Shown here: piece by piece, positions 8,776 to 16,562 of the stretch
Position numbering within the stretch: the stretch's first letter is position 1
Layout: each line of letters starts with the position of its first letter
Source of the DNA: Algoriphagus terrigena DSM 22685
GTDB taxonomy: Bacteria; Bacteroidota; Bacteroidia; Cytophagales; Cyclobacteriaceae
DNA length: 64,000 nt
Direction: 5' to 3'
NCBI RefSeq assembly: GCF_000429445.1
Contig: NZ_KE386904.1
Span: 372,001 to 436,000 of the forward strand
The notes under the pieces: model-generated
What the model was told of the DNA's origin: nothing
Seen by the model: only the letters and a program-made list of their open reading frames with translations
Database searches by the model: none
Position numbers and translations under genes: made by a program

Positions 8776-9768
8776 ATGATTCTTCGAGTTGCTGTTTACA
8801 ACATGGAGTGGATGCGGGATCTTTTTCATCCCGACGGCACTCCCATCACCACCGGAAAAGACGGCAAAAGAAGCAGGTCTCTCGCAGCGATCATAAAGGC
8901 GCTTCAGGTCGACTTTTTGGGCGTAGTGGAAGGGCCGGACACCTTGGTCAGCGGTGCCAAGACCAGTTCAGGGCAGCTCCTAGCTTGGGCAAATGAATTT
9001 ATCCCGGGACACACTTTCTCGGCCGTCCACGGCTTTCCTTCCTCCGGACAGCAGGAACTCGGGGCTCTGTTTGACCATACAAAAATCAAAGTCCTCTTCA
9101 CTCCAGAGACGAGAGATGGCGAACGATTCAACGAGCCTTTCCTGATGGACACGACTAATCGGATGATCAAGGAGCAGTACAAACACTACAGACCTCCTCT
9201 GGAGTTGAGTATCCTCGGGCTTGACGATCAGCTTTTCTCCCGCGTGATCATTGCCCACACCAAGTCCAAAGGAATCTTCGACAAGGTGGACTATGCACGC
9301 TTTGAACAACTTTCACAGCGAGACCGATTGAGGTTGTTTGGTGAGTGTATGCACATTCGGGAGCGCTGCAATCAATACCTTGCCAAAGGCCAAAATGTGA
9401 TTGTCATGGGTGATATCAACGACGGATTTGAGCTGGATTTCTATGAAAACAGGTTCTCGAAAAGTGCCGTCGAACTCCTCTTGGGAGACACTTGGAAACC
9501 TGAGTGGATTCTGAGATCTGTCCTGCCCAAACCCAAACTCACTGCTTATGGCTGGACACCCTATTCGGGAAAGTACGTGGACCGGATCACCGGCGATGAG
9601 TTCAATGTCCTGATTGACCATATCCTCGTGAGCCGGGGAATCAGAATCCTCCGGGGTCAGGTTTGGAATCCATCTTTGGAACAAGATGATCCGCTCATAC
9701 AAGGTCTCAGAAATGAGCTGTTTCATGCAGCAGATCACTTTCCTATTTTCGCAGAATTGGAAACATAA
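8776..9768 (+). CDS. Endonuclease/exonuclease/phosphatase-family protein
   Basis: The 330-residue protein has the EEP fold motifs in order: VAVYNMEWM (first strand, metal-site Asn), a GVVEGPD segment with the metal-binding Glu, AHTKSKG, VMGDINDGFE (Asp/Asn pair), DHILVSRG and the terminal ADHFPIFAEL with the catalytic Asp-His. There is no signal peptide, so it should be cytoplasmic. The family hydrolyses phosphodiesters (DNA, RNA, phospholipid or small phosphate esters), and the substrate cannot be told here. The start is secure because the first conserved strand begins at residue 3. A 17-bp hairpin abuts this start codon. Confidence 0.82.
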   Translation: MILRVAVYNMEWMRDLFHPDGTPITTGKDGKRSRSLAAIIKALQVDFLGVVEGPDTLVSGAKTSSGQLLAWANEFIPGHTFSAVHGFPSSGQQELGALFDHTKIKVLFTPETRDGERFNEPFLMDTTNRMIKEQYKHYRPPLELSILGLDDQLFSRVIIAHTKSKGIFDKVDYARFEQLSQRDRLRLFGECMHIRERCNQYLAKGQNVIVMGDINDGFELDFYENRFSKSAVELLLGDTWKPEWILRSVLPKPKLTAYGWTPYSGKYVDRITGDEFNVLIDHILVSRGIRILRGQVWNPSLEQDDPLIQGLRNELFHAADHFPIFAELET

Positions 9769-9922
9769 AAGTATCAAGACGCTAGAATCAAGATTGCGCG
9801 GCAAGACAGCCATCTTCTGGGAAGGCCGCCAAAAAAGTAGACGACACAACAACGAGGCCATCCTCCCAAAAACAATATCTGTATCTAGTCTCCCAAAATA
9901 TCCACCTCTAACCGAAAGCACC

Positions 9923-10477
9923 ATGGATCAAGCCACCCAGACCATGATCGACAATCTCCATAAAAACTCCGGGAAATCGCTGGACGAATGGATCGCCGTT
10001 GTCACAAAAGAAAAACTCCAAAAACACGGAGAGATACTCAAATTCCTAAAGGAAAAACACGGCTTTACGCATGGATTTGCAAATCTCATCGCTCACAAAG
10101 CGCTGAGGTCCGATGCCGGATCAGCCGACGATCAGGTCGAGCTTGTCAGAAAACAGTACGTGGGAAAAGAGTCCTTTTGGCCGATCTATGAAAACTTGAA
10201 AAAGGAGATCGCTTCGTTCGGCAAAGACGTCGAATTCATCGCCAAAAACACCTACGTCAGCGTGAAGCGAAAGAAGCAATTCGCGATGCTCGTGCCCGCC
10301 ACCAAAGCCCGCTATGAAGTCGGGATCAACCTCAAAGGTCAGCCTGCCCAAGGGATTCTGGAATTGGAATCCAAAGCCAATGCCATGTGCAGCCACAAAG
10401 TGGTCGTCAACCACGAGGAGCAGATTGCTCCGGAGTTGATTTCCTGGCTTCGAAAAGCCTATAACGCGGCGGGATAG
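9923..10477 (+). CDS. DUF4287/DUF5655 domain protein
   Basis: I choose the ATG at 9923 (184 residues): the product then begins MDQATQTMIDNLHKNSGKS, which is the start of a DUF4287 domain. Codons further upstream overlap the preceding gene and lack family character. Residues about 3-65 form DUF4287 and about 75-184 DUF5655, the latter a putative nucleic-acid or ligand-binding fold of unknown role (contains VSVKRKKQFAMLVPATK). It has no signal or membrane segment. It follows the EEP-family gene by 154 bp and is closed by a strong terminator at 10503-10545. The biochemical function is unknown. Confidence 0.75.
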   Translation: MDQATQTMIDNLHKNSGKSLDEWIAVVTKEKLQKHGEILKFLKEKHGFTHGFANLIAHKALRSDAGSADDQVELVRKQYVGKESFWPIYENLKKEIASFGKDVEFIAKNTYVSVKRKKQFAMLVPATKARYEVGINLKGQPAQGILELESKANAMCSHKVVVNHEEQIAPELISWLRKAYNAAG

Positions 10478-10502
10478 CTGCTTAATTATTTCCCACCCAC
10501 AT

Positions 10503-10550
10503 GAAAAAGGGCCAACTTGTAAAAAAACCACGTCGGCCCTTTTTCTTTTT
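10503..10550 (+). terminator. Rho-independent terminator
   Basis: GAAAAAGGGCC (10503-10513) pairs perfectly with GGCCCTTTTTC (10535-10545) around a 21-nt loop and runs into a T-rich tract (10540-10550). It closes the DUF4287/DUF5655 gene. Because it covers the first codons of the longest possible frame of the following peptidase, it argues for the later start at 10585. Confidence 0.85.
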
Positions 10551-10584
10551 CCCTATTTTAAGAGCAGACTCCAACTCTGCTTTC

Positions 10585-12870
10585 ATGAATTACTCTAGGT
10601 ACTTTTCAACCTTCGCTTGGGCCGTAGTGACGGTCGCGATGACTTTTTCGCATAAACTCGCGGCGCAAATCACCGAAGACACCTACCATCGGGCGGAGTA
10701 TTTTCTCACCAACTCCATTCAAAAAGAAATCTATCACCTCGAAGTAATCCCCAATTGGGTGGACGAAAGCAAGGCCTTCGTCCACTCGACTTTTACAGCC
10801 GAGGGAAAGCAGTTTTTCAAGACCGACACCAAGACTTTGGAAACCAAGCTTGCCTTCGATCATGAGGCATTGGCCAAACTTCTGCAAGACAAAACCGGCG
10901 AAAGCATCGACTCCGCCAACCTCCCCATAGAGCGGGTGTCAGTGACGAATGGAAAAAAAGTAACCTTCCTCTGGAGAAATCACAACTGGAACTGGAATAC
11001 CGAAACGAACTCGCTCGAATCGCTACCTGTCTCGGAAAGGAACGAAATGGAGTCCTTTTCTCCGGACAAAAAATGGAAAGCCTTCTCACGGGACTACAAT
11101 CTCTTTGTGAAAAATCTGGCCAGCGGTGAGGAAACCCAACTGAGTTTCGACGGCAAAAAGCAATTCGAATACGCCTCCTATTACGGCTGGAGCGATTTTA
11201 TGCAGGGAGAAAACGGCGAGCGTCCGGCGCATTTTTCCGTCACCTGGTCACCCGACTCCAAGAAGATTTTCACCCAAATCGTGGACCTAAGACTCGCAGA
11301 GAAAATGTATCTGCTGGACTTCAGCAAGGACGAGAAATTCCGCCCAGATCTGCTCTCCTACTATCGCGGTTCACCGGGAGACAGCACGGTGGTGATGTAC
11401 ATCCCGGTGATCTTTGATCTGGAGAAAAAGTCCGAAAAGAAGCTTCCAGAGCTTTCCTCGCCGCATTTTATCGGCATCAATCTCCGCTGGTCCGAGGATA
11501 GCAAAAAGCTGAGCGGGTTCTATTTCCCCAGAGGTTTCAAGGAATTTCAACTGATCGAAATCAACAGTGAAACTTCGGATTTGCGAAAAATCTACTCCGA
11601 GTCTTCCGCCACTCACATCAATCGGGACAACGGGTTCCGAAAACTGAAAGACGACCAGTTCATCGTCAGTTCGGACAAAACCGGTTGGAATCAATTATAC
11701 CTCCTGGACTGGAAAACCGGAGAAGTGCTCCACCCCATCACTTCCGGAGAGTTTGTCGTCAACAAGCTGAGCTATCTGGACGAAGAAAAGGGGATTCTGT
11801 ATTTCGAGGCTTCCGGAAGGGAGTCCGGAGAGAATCCCTACTTCAGCCATCTCTACCGGGTGAACTTGGATGGGTCGGATCTGCAGCTTTTGACTCCCGA
11901 AAACGCCATGCACGAGATCTATATCTCGCCCGACGGCAAACTCGCCGTCGACAATTACTCCACGGTAAACCAGCCGACTCAATCCATCCTGATCGATCTG
12001 AAGACCGGAAAAAGGCTTCACAAGATATCTGAGGCCGATATTTCCAACCTGACTAAGCGCGGCTACCAGTCACCGGTTCCTTTCACCGCAACGGCTAAAG
12101 ACGGTAAGACAGAGATTCACGGAGTTTATTTTCTCCCGTCGACTTTTAATTCCAAAAAGAAGTATCCCGTCATCGACTACACTTACAGCGGACCGCACAC
12201 CTCCACTGCTCCAAAGACCTTCAAAGCTGGTCTTCTCGGCCATCAGCAGGCTACCGCGGAGATTGGATTCGTGGTAGTGACAGTGGACGGACTAGGCGGC
12301 GCGGGCAGATCGAAGGCATTTTCGGATGTCTCCTACCGAAATCTAGGAGATGGAACGACGGATCACGTCCTGGCGATTACCCAATTGGCTGCAAAAGTGA
12401 AATTCCTGGACATCGACAGAGTTGGGATCTTCGGGCATTCTGCAGGAGGATACGATGCGGGAAGAGCGATGCTTTTGCATCCGGACTTTTACAAGGTTGG
12501 TGTGGCGTCGGCCGGTGATCATGATTTCCGAATGGAAAAAGCCTGGTGGCCGGAGATGTACATGGGTTACCCGGTCGGAGATTACTACCACGAGCAGTCC
12601 AACATTACCAATGCAGCAAACCTAAAAGGGCATTTGCTCCTCGCCCATGGCGGAATCGACGAAAACGTCAACCCCTCGGCTACCTTCAAACTGGCGGAAA
12701 ATCTGATTAAAGCCGGAAAAGACTTTGACCTCTTCATCTGGCCGAGCCGAAATCACAGCTTCGGACGGCCTCCCGGGGACTACTTTACCAAAAAGCGCTG
12801 GGACTATTTCATCGAGCATCTAATGGGCGAAAAACCAATCAGGCATTACCAACTTCAAGTGGGAAATTAG
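10585..12870 (+). CDS. Secreted S9 family dipeptidyl peptidase IV-like serine peptidase
   Basis: The start at 10585 gives 761 residues beginning with a signal peptide (MNYSRYFSTFAWAVVTVAM through LAAQ). An earlier in-frame ATG at 10501 lies inside the terminator of the previous gene and would add a basic, non-signal segment. Residues about 50-480 form the DPP IV-type beta-propeller and about 490-761 the alpha/beta hydrolase domain. The triad by comparison with DPP IV is S619 (FGHSAGG), D692 (GGIDENVNP) and H724 (SRNHSFG). It should cut dipeptides, often Xaa-Pro, from peptide N-termini in the periplasm. The nucleophile motif GHSAGG differs from the usual GWSYGG, so specificity may differ. It is monocistronic between two hairpins. 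Confidence 0.9.
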   Translation: MNYSRYFSTFAWAVVTVAMTFSHKLAAQITEDTYHRAEYFLTNSIQKEIYHLEVIPNWVDESKAFVHSTFTAEGKQFFKTDTKTLETKLAFDHEALAKLLQDKTGESIDSANLPIERVSVTNGKKVTFLWRNHNWNWNTETNSLESLPVSERNEMESFSPDKKWKAFSRDYNLFVKNLASGEETQLSFDGKKQFEYASYYGWSDFMQGENGERPAHFSVTWSPDSKKIFTQIVDLRLAEKMYLLDFSKDEKFRPDLLSYYRGSPGDSTVVMYIPVIFDLEKKSEKKLPELSSPHFIGINLRWSEDSKKLSGFYFPRGFKEFQLIEINSETSDLRKIYSESSATHINRDNGFRKLKDDQFIVSSDKTGWNQLYLLDWKTGEVLHPITSGEFVVNKLSYLDEEKGILYFEASGRESGENPYFSHLYRVNLDGSDLQLLTPENAMHEIYISPDGKLAVDNYSTVNQPTQSILIDLKTGKRLHKISEADISNLTKRGYQSPVPFTATAKDGKTEIHGVYFLPSTFNSKKKYPVIDYTYSGPHTSTAPKTFKAGLLGHQQATAEIGFVVVTVDGLGGAGRSKAFSDVSYRNLGDGTTDHVLAITQLAAKVKFLDIDRVGIFGHSAGGYDAGRAMLLHPDFYKVGVASAGDHDFRMEKAWWPEMYMGYPVGDYYHEQSNITNAANLKGHLLLAHGGIDENVNPSATFKLAENLIKAGKDFDLFIWPSRNHSFGRPPGDYFTKKRWDYFIEHLMGEKPIRHYQLQVGN

Positions 12871-12893
12871 CAGCCAGACATTCAAACTGACGA

Positions 12894-12961
12894 GTTGGGA
12901 AGTCGAAGTAGGGAAGCTGGAAGAACACCAACTTTCAACCTTCCTGCTTCCTACTCCCAAC
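12894..12961. terminator. Long imperfect inverted repeat after the S9 peptidase gene
   Basis: GTTGGGA (12894-12900) pairs with TCCCAAC (12955-12961), and the segment 12908-12923 pairs with 12940-12954 almost completely, giving a long stem around a loop of about 16 nt. It sits 24 bp after the peptidase stop and just before the his promoter. It lacks a strong T run on the plus strand, so it may be a terminator, a processed 3' end or a structured repeat. Confidence 0.5.
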
Positions 12962-12978
12962 AATTTCTCCCTTCAAAA

Positions 12979-13009
12979 TTTGCTAATCTTCAGTCCGCCC
13001 CTATCTTTG
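12979..13009 (+). promoter_or_regulatory. Candidate promoter of the his operon
   Basis: TTTG at 12979-12982 and TATCTTTG at 13002-13009 are separated by 19 bp, matching the Bacteroidota sigma consensus (TTTG, 17-23 bp, TAnnTTTG). Transcription would begin near 13015, leaving a leader of roughly 190 nt before hisG that contains the His-rich micro-ORF. Confidence 0.6.
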
Positions 13010-13075
13010 CCAACGTAAATGGAACGCAGCAATAGAAATATTGGATTTTTAGCAAATGCACAGGATACCTTCCTG

Positions 13076-13102
13076 ATGCATCACTTCCATCATTCCTCCT
13101 GA
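13076..13102 (+). CDS. Putative histidine leader peptide (MHHFHHSS)
   Basis: ATG CAT CAC TTC CAT CAT TCC TCC TGA encodes eight residues, four of them histidine, 101 bp before hisG and about 60 nt after the predicted transcription start. Regulatory His codons in a short ORF upstream of a his operon are the hallmark of ribosome-mediated attenuation: a ribosome stalling for charged tRNA-His alters RNA folding downstream. A second micro-ORF (13056-13076, Met-His-Arg-Ile-Pro-Ser) ends in a TGATG overlap with this ATG, which would allow translational coupling. There is no clear Shine-Dalgarno site, which is common in this phylum. The downstream terminator is not obvious, so the mechanism is inferred. 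Confidence 0.6.
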   Translation: MHHFHHSS

Positions 13103-13125
13103 GGAAGACATATACACACCCACCC

Positions 13126-13167
13126 GGTGAGGCTGATGACAGAGATTCGGCAATCCACCAAAATTTT
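13126..13167 (+). promoter_or_regulatory. Candidate attenuator hairpin in the his leader
   Basis: Between the leader peptide and hisG, GGTG (13126-13129) can pair with CACC (13156-13159) and GCTGA (13132-13136) with TCGGC (13147-13151), giving a two-part stem followed by AAAATTTT. A competing short hairpin TTCCTC/GAGGAA overlaps the leader-peptide stop codon. The T run is short, so this may work by another means or the true structure may differ. Confidence 0.3.
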
Positions 13168-13203
13168 ACTCAAACCAAAACTTTCCAAGCGTAACTTGTC
13201 CCC

Positions 13204-14064
13204 ATGGAACAAATAATCCGCATTGCCGTGCAGAAAAGCGGCAGACTTTCCGATGACTCACTCAGCCTAATCAAAGAGTGTGGCATCAAATTTTACAACG
13301 GCACAGGCAAACTCAAGTCCACTTCCACCAATTTTCCCGTCGAATTTCTATTCCTTCGTGACGACGATATTCCCGGGTATGTAGCCGATGGCGTCGCAGA
13401 TCTTGGTATCGTAGGTCAAAATGAACTGGTCGAGAAAGACAAAGACGTTTTGACTTTGAAAAAGCTGGGCTTTTCCAAATGCCGCCTCTCTCTGGCCATT
13501 CCAAAGGGTGAAGAGTATCCGGGCATCTCATATTTTCAGGGGAAAAACATCGCCACCTCCTACCCAAAAATCCTGGGAGACTATCTCAAAACCCAAAACA
13601 TCCAGGCTGAAATCCACGAGATCAGCGGTTCGGTGGAGATCGCTCCAAGCATCGGATTGGCTGAGGGGATTTTTGACATTGTCAGCTCCGGCTCCACGCT
13701 CATGATGAACGGCCTCAAGGAAGTCGAGGAAGTCTTCAAATCCGAAGCCGTCTTGATCGGCAACAACAATCTGGCAGATTGGAAAAAAGTGATTCTGGAT
13801 AAGTTGCTGTTTAGAATGAACGCCGTCCAAACTGGCAAAAGCAACAAATACGTCCTGATGAACGCTCCAAATGACTCCATCCAGCGGATCATCGAATTGA
13901 TTCCAGGCATGCGAAGCCCGACGATCCTGCCGCTGGCTCAGCCTGGTTGGTCATCGATTCATTCCGTGTTGAGTGAAGATCTATTTTGGGAAAATATCGA
14001 AGAACTTCGGGCCGCAGGCGCTGAGGGAATTTTGGTAGTCCCTATCGAAAAAATGGTTATTTGA
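13204..14064 (+). CDS. hisG: ATP phosphoribosyltransferase, long form
   Basis: HisG joins ATP and PRPP to make phosphoribosyl-ATP, the first step of histidine synthesis. The 286-residue length fits the long (HisZ-independent) form with a C-terminal ACT-like regulatory domain (about 215-286) that binds histidine for feedback inhibition. Visible family motifs are IRIAVQKSGRLSDDS at the N-terminus, a DLGIVGQNEL segment near 80 and the PRPP-site-like VEIAPSIGLAEGIFDIVSSG near 150. It is the first gene of a segment hisG-hisD-hisC-hisB and lies behind a promoter and a His-rich leader ORF. Expression is therefore probably set by histidine supply both at the transcript and the enzyme. Confidence 0.96.
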   Translation: MEQIIRIAVQKSGRLSDDSLSLIKECGIKFYNGTGKLKSTSTNFPVEFLFLRDDDIPGYVADGVADLGIVGQNELVEKDKDVLTLKKLGFSKCRLSLAIPKGEEYPGISYFQGKNIATSYPKILGDYLKTQNIQAEIHEISGSVEIAPSIGLAEGIFDIVSSGSTLMMNGLKEVEEVFKSEAVLIGNNNLADWKKVILDKLLFRMNAVQTGKSNKYVLMNAPNDSIQRIIELIPGMRSPTILPLAQPGWSSIHSVLSEDLFWENIEELRAAGAEGILVVPIEKMVI

Positions 14065-14094
14065 GGAGATTTAAAGCTTTTTATCCCTAACACT

Positions 14095-15390
14095 ATGCAA
14101 CTCCTGGTCAATCCTTCTCCTGAAAAGTGGAAAAAAAATCTGGCCCGACCGGTTCAGAAAACCAAGGCTATCAATAAAATCGTCAAGCCGATCCTGAAGA
14201 AAGTTCAGAAAAACGGGGACAAGGCGCTGAGGAAGTTCGCTCAGGAATACGATCATGTGCAGCTGGACAGTTTGCTCGTCTCCGCGCAGGAGATCGCAAC
14301 CGCAAAAACACTGGTAAGCGAGGAACTGAAAGCAGCGATCGCCGTTGCAAAATCAAATATCGAGCGCTTCCACGCTGCGCAGGCTTCGCCCGAGCTCATC
14401 GAGGAGGTAATGCCTGGTGTCATCTGCCGGAGAAAAAGCGTCCCAATCCAGCGGGTTGGACTATATATCCCGGGTGGCACGGCGCCGCTTTTCAGTACGG
14501 TATTGATGCTGGGAGTTCCAGCGCAACTTGCCGGGTGCAAAGAGATCGTGCTCTGCACGCCTCCAAACCGTGAAGGCAAGATCCACCCTGCGATACTCTA
14601 TACTGCCGAGCTGATCGGGATCTCCAAAATCATCAAAGTCGGCGGAGCTCAGGCGATTGCCGCACTGACTTTTGGCACCGACAGCGTTCCCCAAGTGGAT
14701 AAGATCTTTGGACCCGGCAATCAGTACGTGACTGCCGCCAAGCAATTGGTGACCAAATTTGGTGTAGCGATAGACATGCCTGCGGGACCTTCGGAGGTGT
14801 TGGTTTATGCGGATGATTCTGCCGTTCCGGCTTTTGTCGCAGCGGATCTACTCTCGCAGGCAGAGCATGGCGTGGATTCTCAGGTGATTTTGGTGACTCC
14901 TTCGGAAAAATTCGCCAAGAAAGTTCTGAAGGAACTCAACGAGCAATTGGAGCAACTTCCACGGAAAGATATCGCGTTCAAAGCCCTGACAAACTCCACT
15001 GCGGTGGTGATGGAAGATGCCGAAAAGGCCCTTGCTTTGATCAACCACTATGCGCCGGAGCACTTGATCATTGCCGTGGAAAACGAGGAAGAAGTCGTCG
15101 ACGGAATCTATAACGCCGGGTCGGTCTTCATCGGAAACTATACGCCGGAATCGGCCGGAGATTATGCTTCCGGTACTAATCACACCCTACCGACCTATGG
15201 TTACGCTCGCAACTACAGCGGGGTGTCTTTGGATAGCTTTGTAAAAAAGATCACTTACCAAAAGATCACCGAGGAAGGACTAAAAAAGCTCGGCCCAATG
15301 GTCGAAGTAATGGCGGAAAACGAACTCCTGCACGCACACAAAAACGCAGTAACGATCCGACTCAACTCACTGAAAGGCAAAAAGAAATGA
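14095..15390 (+). CDS. hisD: Histidinol dehydrogenase
   Basis: HisD oxidises L-histidinol to histidine in two NAD-dependent steps with a bound zinc. The 431-residue protein has the usual length and signatures: VGLYIPGGTAPLFSTVLM, the FGPGNQYVTAAK loop, DMPAGPSEVLVYAD, LLSQAEHGVDSQ (zinc and catalytic His region) and NHYAPEHL. It begins 30 bp after hisG and its stop codon overlaps the start of hisC by 4 bp, so it is in the same transcript and probably translationally coupled to hisC. Confidence 0.97.
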   Translation: MQLLVNPSPEKWKKNLARPVQKTKAINKIVKPILKKVQKNGDKALRKFAQEYDHVQLDSLLVSAQEIATAKTLVSEELKAAIAVAKSNIERFHAAQASPELIEEVMPGVICRRKSVPIQRVGLYIPGGTAPLFSTVLMLGVPAQLAGCKEIVLCTPPNREGKIHPAILYTAELIGISKIIKVGGAQAIAALTFGTDSVPQVDKIFGPGNQYVTAAKQLVTKFGVAIDMPAGPSEVLVYADDSAVPAFVAADLLSQAEHGVDSQVILVTPSEKFAKKVLKELNEQLEQLPRKDIAFKALTNSTAVVMEDAEKALALINHYAPEHLIIAVENEEEVVDGIYNAGSVFIGNYTPESAGDYASGTNHTLPTYGYARNYSGVSLDSFVKKITYQKITEEGLKKLGPMVEVMAENELLHAHKNAVTIRLNSLKGKKK

Positions 15391-16436
15391 GCTTCGATCT
15401 AAATTCCTTTTTGCGGCCACATATCGCAAAACTACAGCCCTACACTTCCGCCCGTGACGAATACACCGGCAAAGAAGGCGTATTCTTGGATGCCAATGAG
15501 AACCCTTTTGGCTCGATCACGGAGCAGGATTTCAACCGCTATCCCGACCCTTATCAGAGTGCTTTAAAGACGGAGATTGCAAAGATCAAAGCAGTCCGAA
15601 CCAGCCAGATTTTCCTGGGAAACGGTTCCGACGAGGCGATTGATCTGTTATATCGCGCTTTCTGTAATCCGGGAAAAGACAATGTGATCCTCCTCCCTCC
15701 GACCTACGGAATGTACGAGGTAAGTGCCAACATCAATGATGTGGAGGTCCGCAAGGTCGCTCTGACGGAGGACTTTCAGCTTCAACCGGAAAAAATCCTC
15801 GCAGCGGCTGATGCCAACTCCAAGATCCTCTTCATCTGCTCGCCCAACAACCCGTCAGCTAACAAAGCCAAGCGTGAGGATGTGCTTTTCCTGCTGAAGA
15901 ATTTCAAAGGATTGGTCGTCGTGGATGAGGCCTATATCGACTTCAGCGACGAGCCAAGCTTCACGGCCGAACTCGACAATTTCCCGAATTTGTTGGTGAT
16001 GCAGACCTTCTCCAAAGCCTGGGGACTCGCATCACTGCGTCTCGGGATGGCTTTTGCGAGTGAGGAAATCATTCGCATTCTGAACAAGATCAAGCCTCCC
16101 TACAATATCTCCGGCCTGACGCAGGACACCGTTTTGGCGGCGATTACAGACAAAAACAAGGTCGATCAGATGATCCGGGAAATCCTGGATGAGCGGGATT
16201 TTCTTCAAAGCGAATTGGAAAAACTCTCCTTTGTTCAAAAGATCCATCCTTCTCATGCCAACTTCCTTTTGGTCAAAATCCCAAATGCGACGCAAGTCTA
16301 TGACGACCTAATTGAAGAAAAGGTGATCGTTAGAAACCGGGCCAAAGTGCTGCTTTGCGAGGATTGCCTGCGCATCACAGTTGGGACCCGAGCGGAAAAT
16401 GAAGTATTTCTAAAGGCTTTAAAAAAGGTTTGTTAG
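15387..16436 (+). CDS. hisC: Histidinol-phosphate aminotransferase
   Basis: HisC is the PLP enzyme that converts imidazole-acetol phosphate to histidinol phosphate with glutamate. The 349-residue product shows DANENPFGS near the start, the FLGNGSDEAIDLLYRAF segment, CSPNNPSA, DEAYIDFS (PLP-binding Asp/Tyr) and the Schiff-base lysine K210 in QTFSKAWGLASLRLG, followed by the phosphate-binding Arg. The start overlaps hisD by 4 bp. Before hisB there is a 126-bp gap with AT-rich direct repeats (16441-16475) and an inverted repeat. Confidence 0.96.
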   Translation: MSFDLNSFLRPHIAKLQPYTSARDEYTGKEGVFLDANENPFGSITEQDFNRYPDPYQSALKTEIAKIKAVRTSQIFLGNGSDEAIDLLYRAFCNPGKDNVILLPPTYGMYEVSANINDVEVRKVALTEDFQLQPEKILAAADANSKILFICSPNNPSANKAKREDVLFLLKNFKGLVVVDEAYIDFSDEPSFTAELDNFPNLLVMQTFSKAWGLASLRLGMAFASEEIIRILNKIKPPYNISGLTQDTVLAAITDKNKVDQMIREILDERDFLQSELEKLSFVQKIHPSHANFLLVKIPNATQVYDDLIEEKVIVRNRAKVLLCEDCLRITVGTRAENEVFLKALKKVC

Positions 16437-16510
16437 GATTGAAAAATTGGAAGATTGAAAAATTGAAAAATTCGAAGGCTTCAGTACCATCTTAAGTAAA
16501 AAACATGAAT

Positions 16511-16545
16511 CGGGCGAATAAGGTCAAAAACTGAATTTCCGCCCG
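16511..16545. repeat. Inverted repeat in the hisC-hisB gap
   Basis: CGGGCG (16511-16516) and CGCCCG (16540-16545) form a 6-bp stem with a 23-nt loop just upstream of hisB. It is preceded by near-tandem copies of GATTGAAAAATTG (16438-16475). No T tract follows. It may tune hisB expression, or be incidental. Confidence 0.3.
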
Positions 16546-16562
16546 TAAATCTAAAATCGTAA

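Noticed and set aside
9313..9924. Minus-strand frame of about 200 codons over the EEP-family gene end
   Set aside because: Overlaps two well-supported plus-strand starts and shows no family features.
10501..10584. In-frame upstream ATG of the S9 peptidase as the true start
   Set aside because: It lies within a perfect terminator hairpin and would put a non-signal basic segment before the signal peptide.
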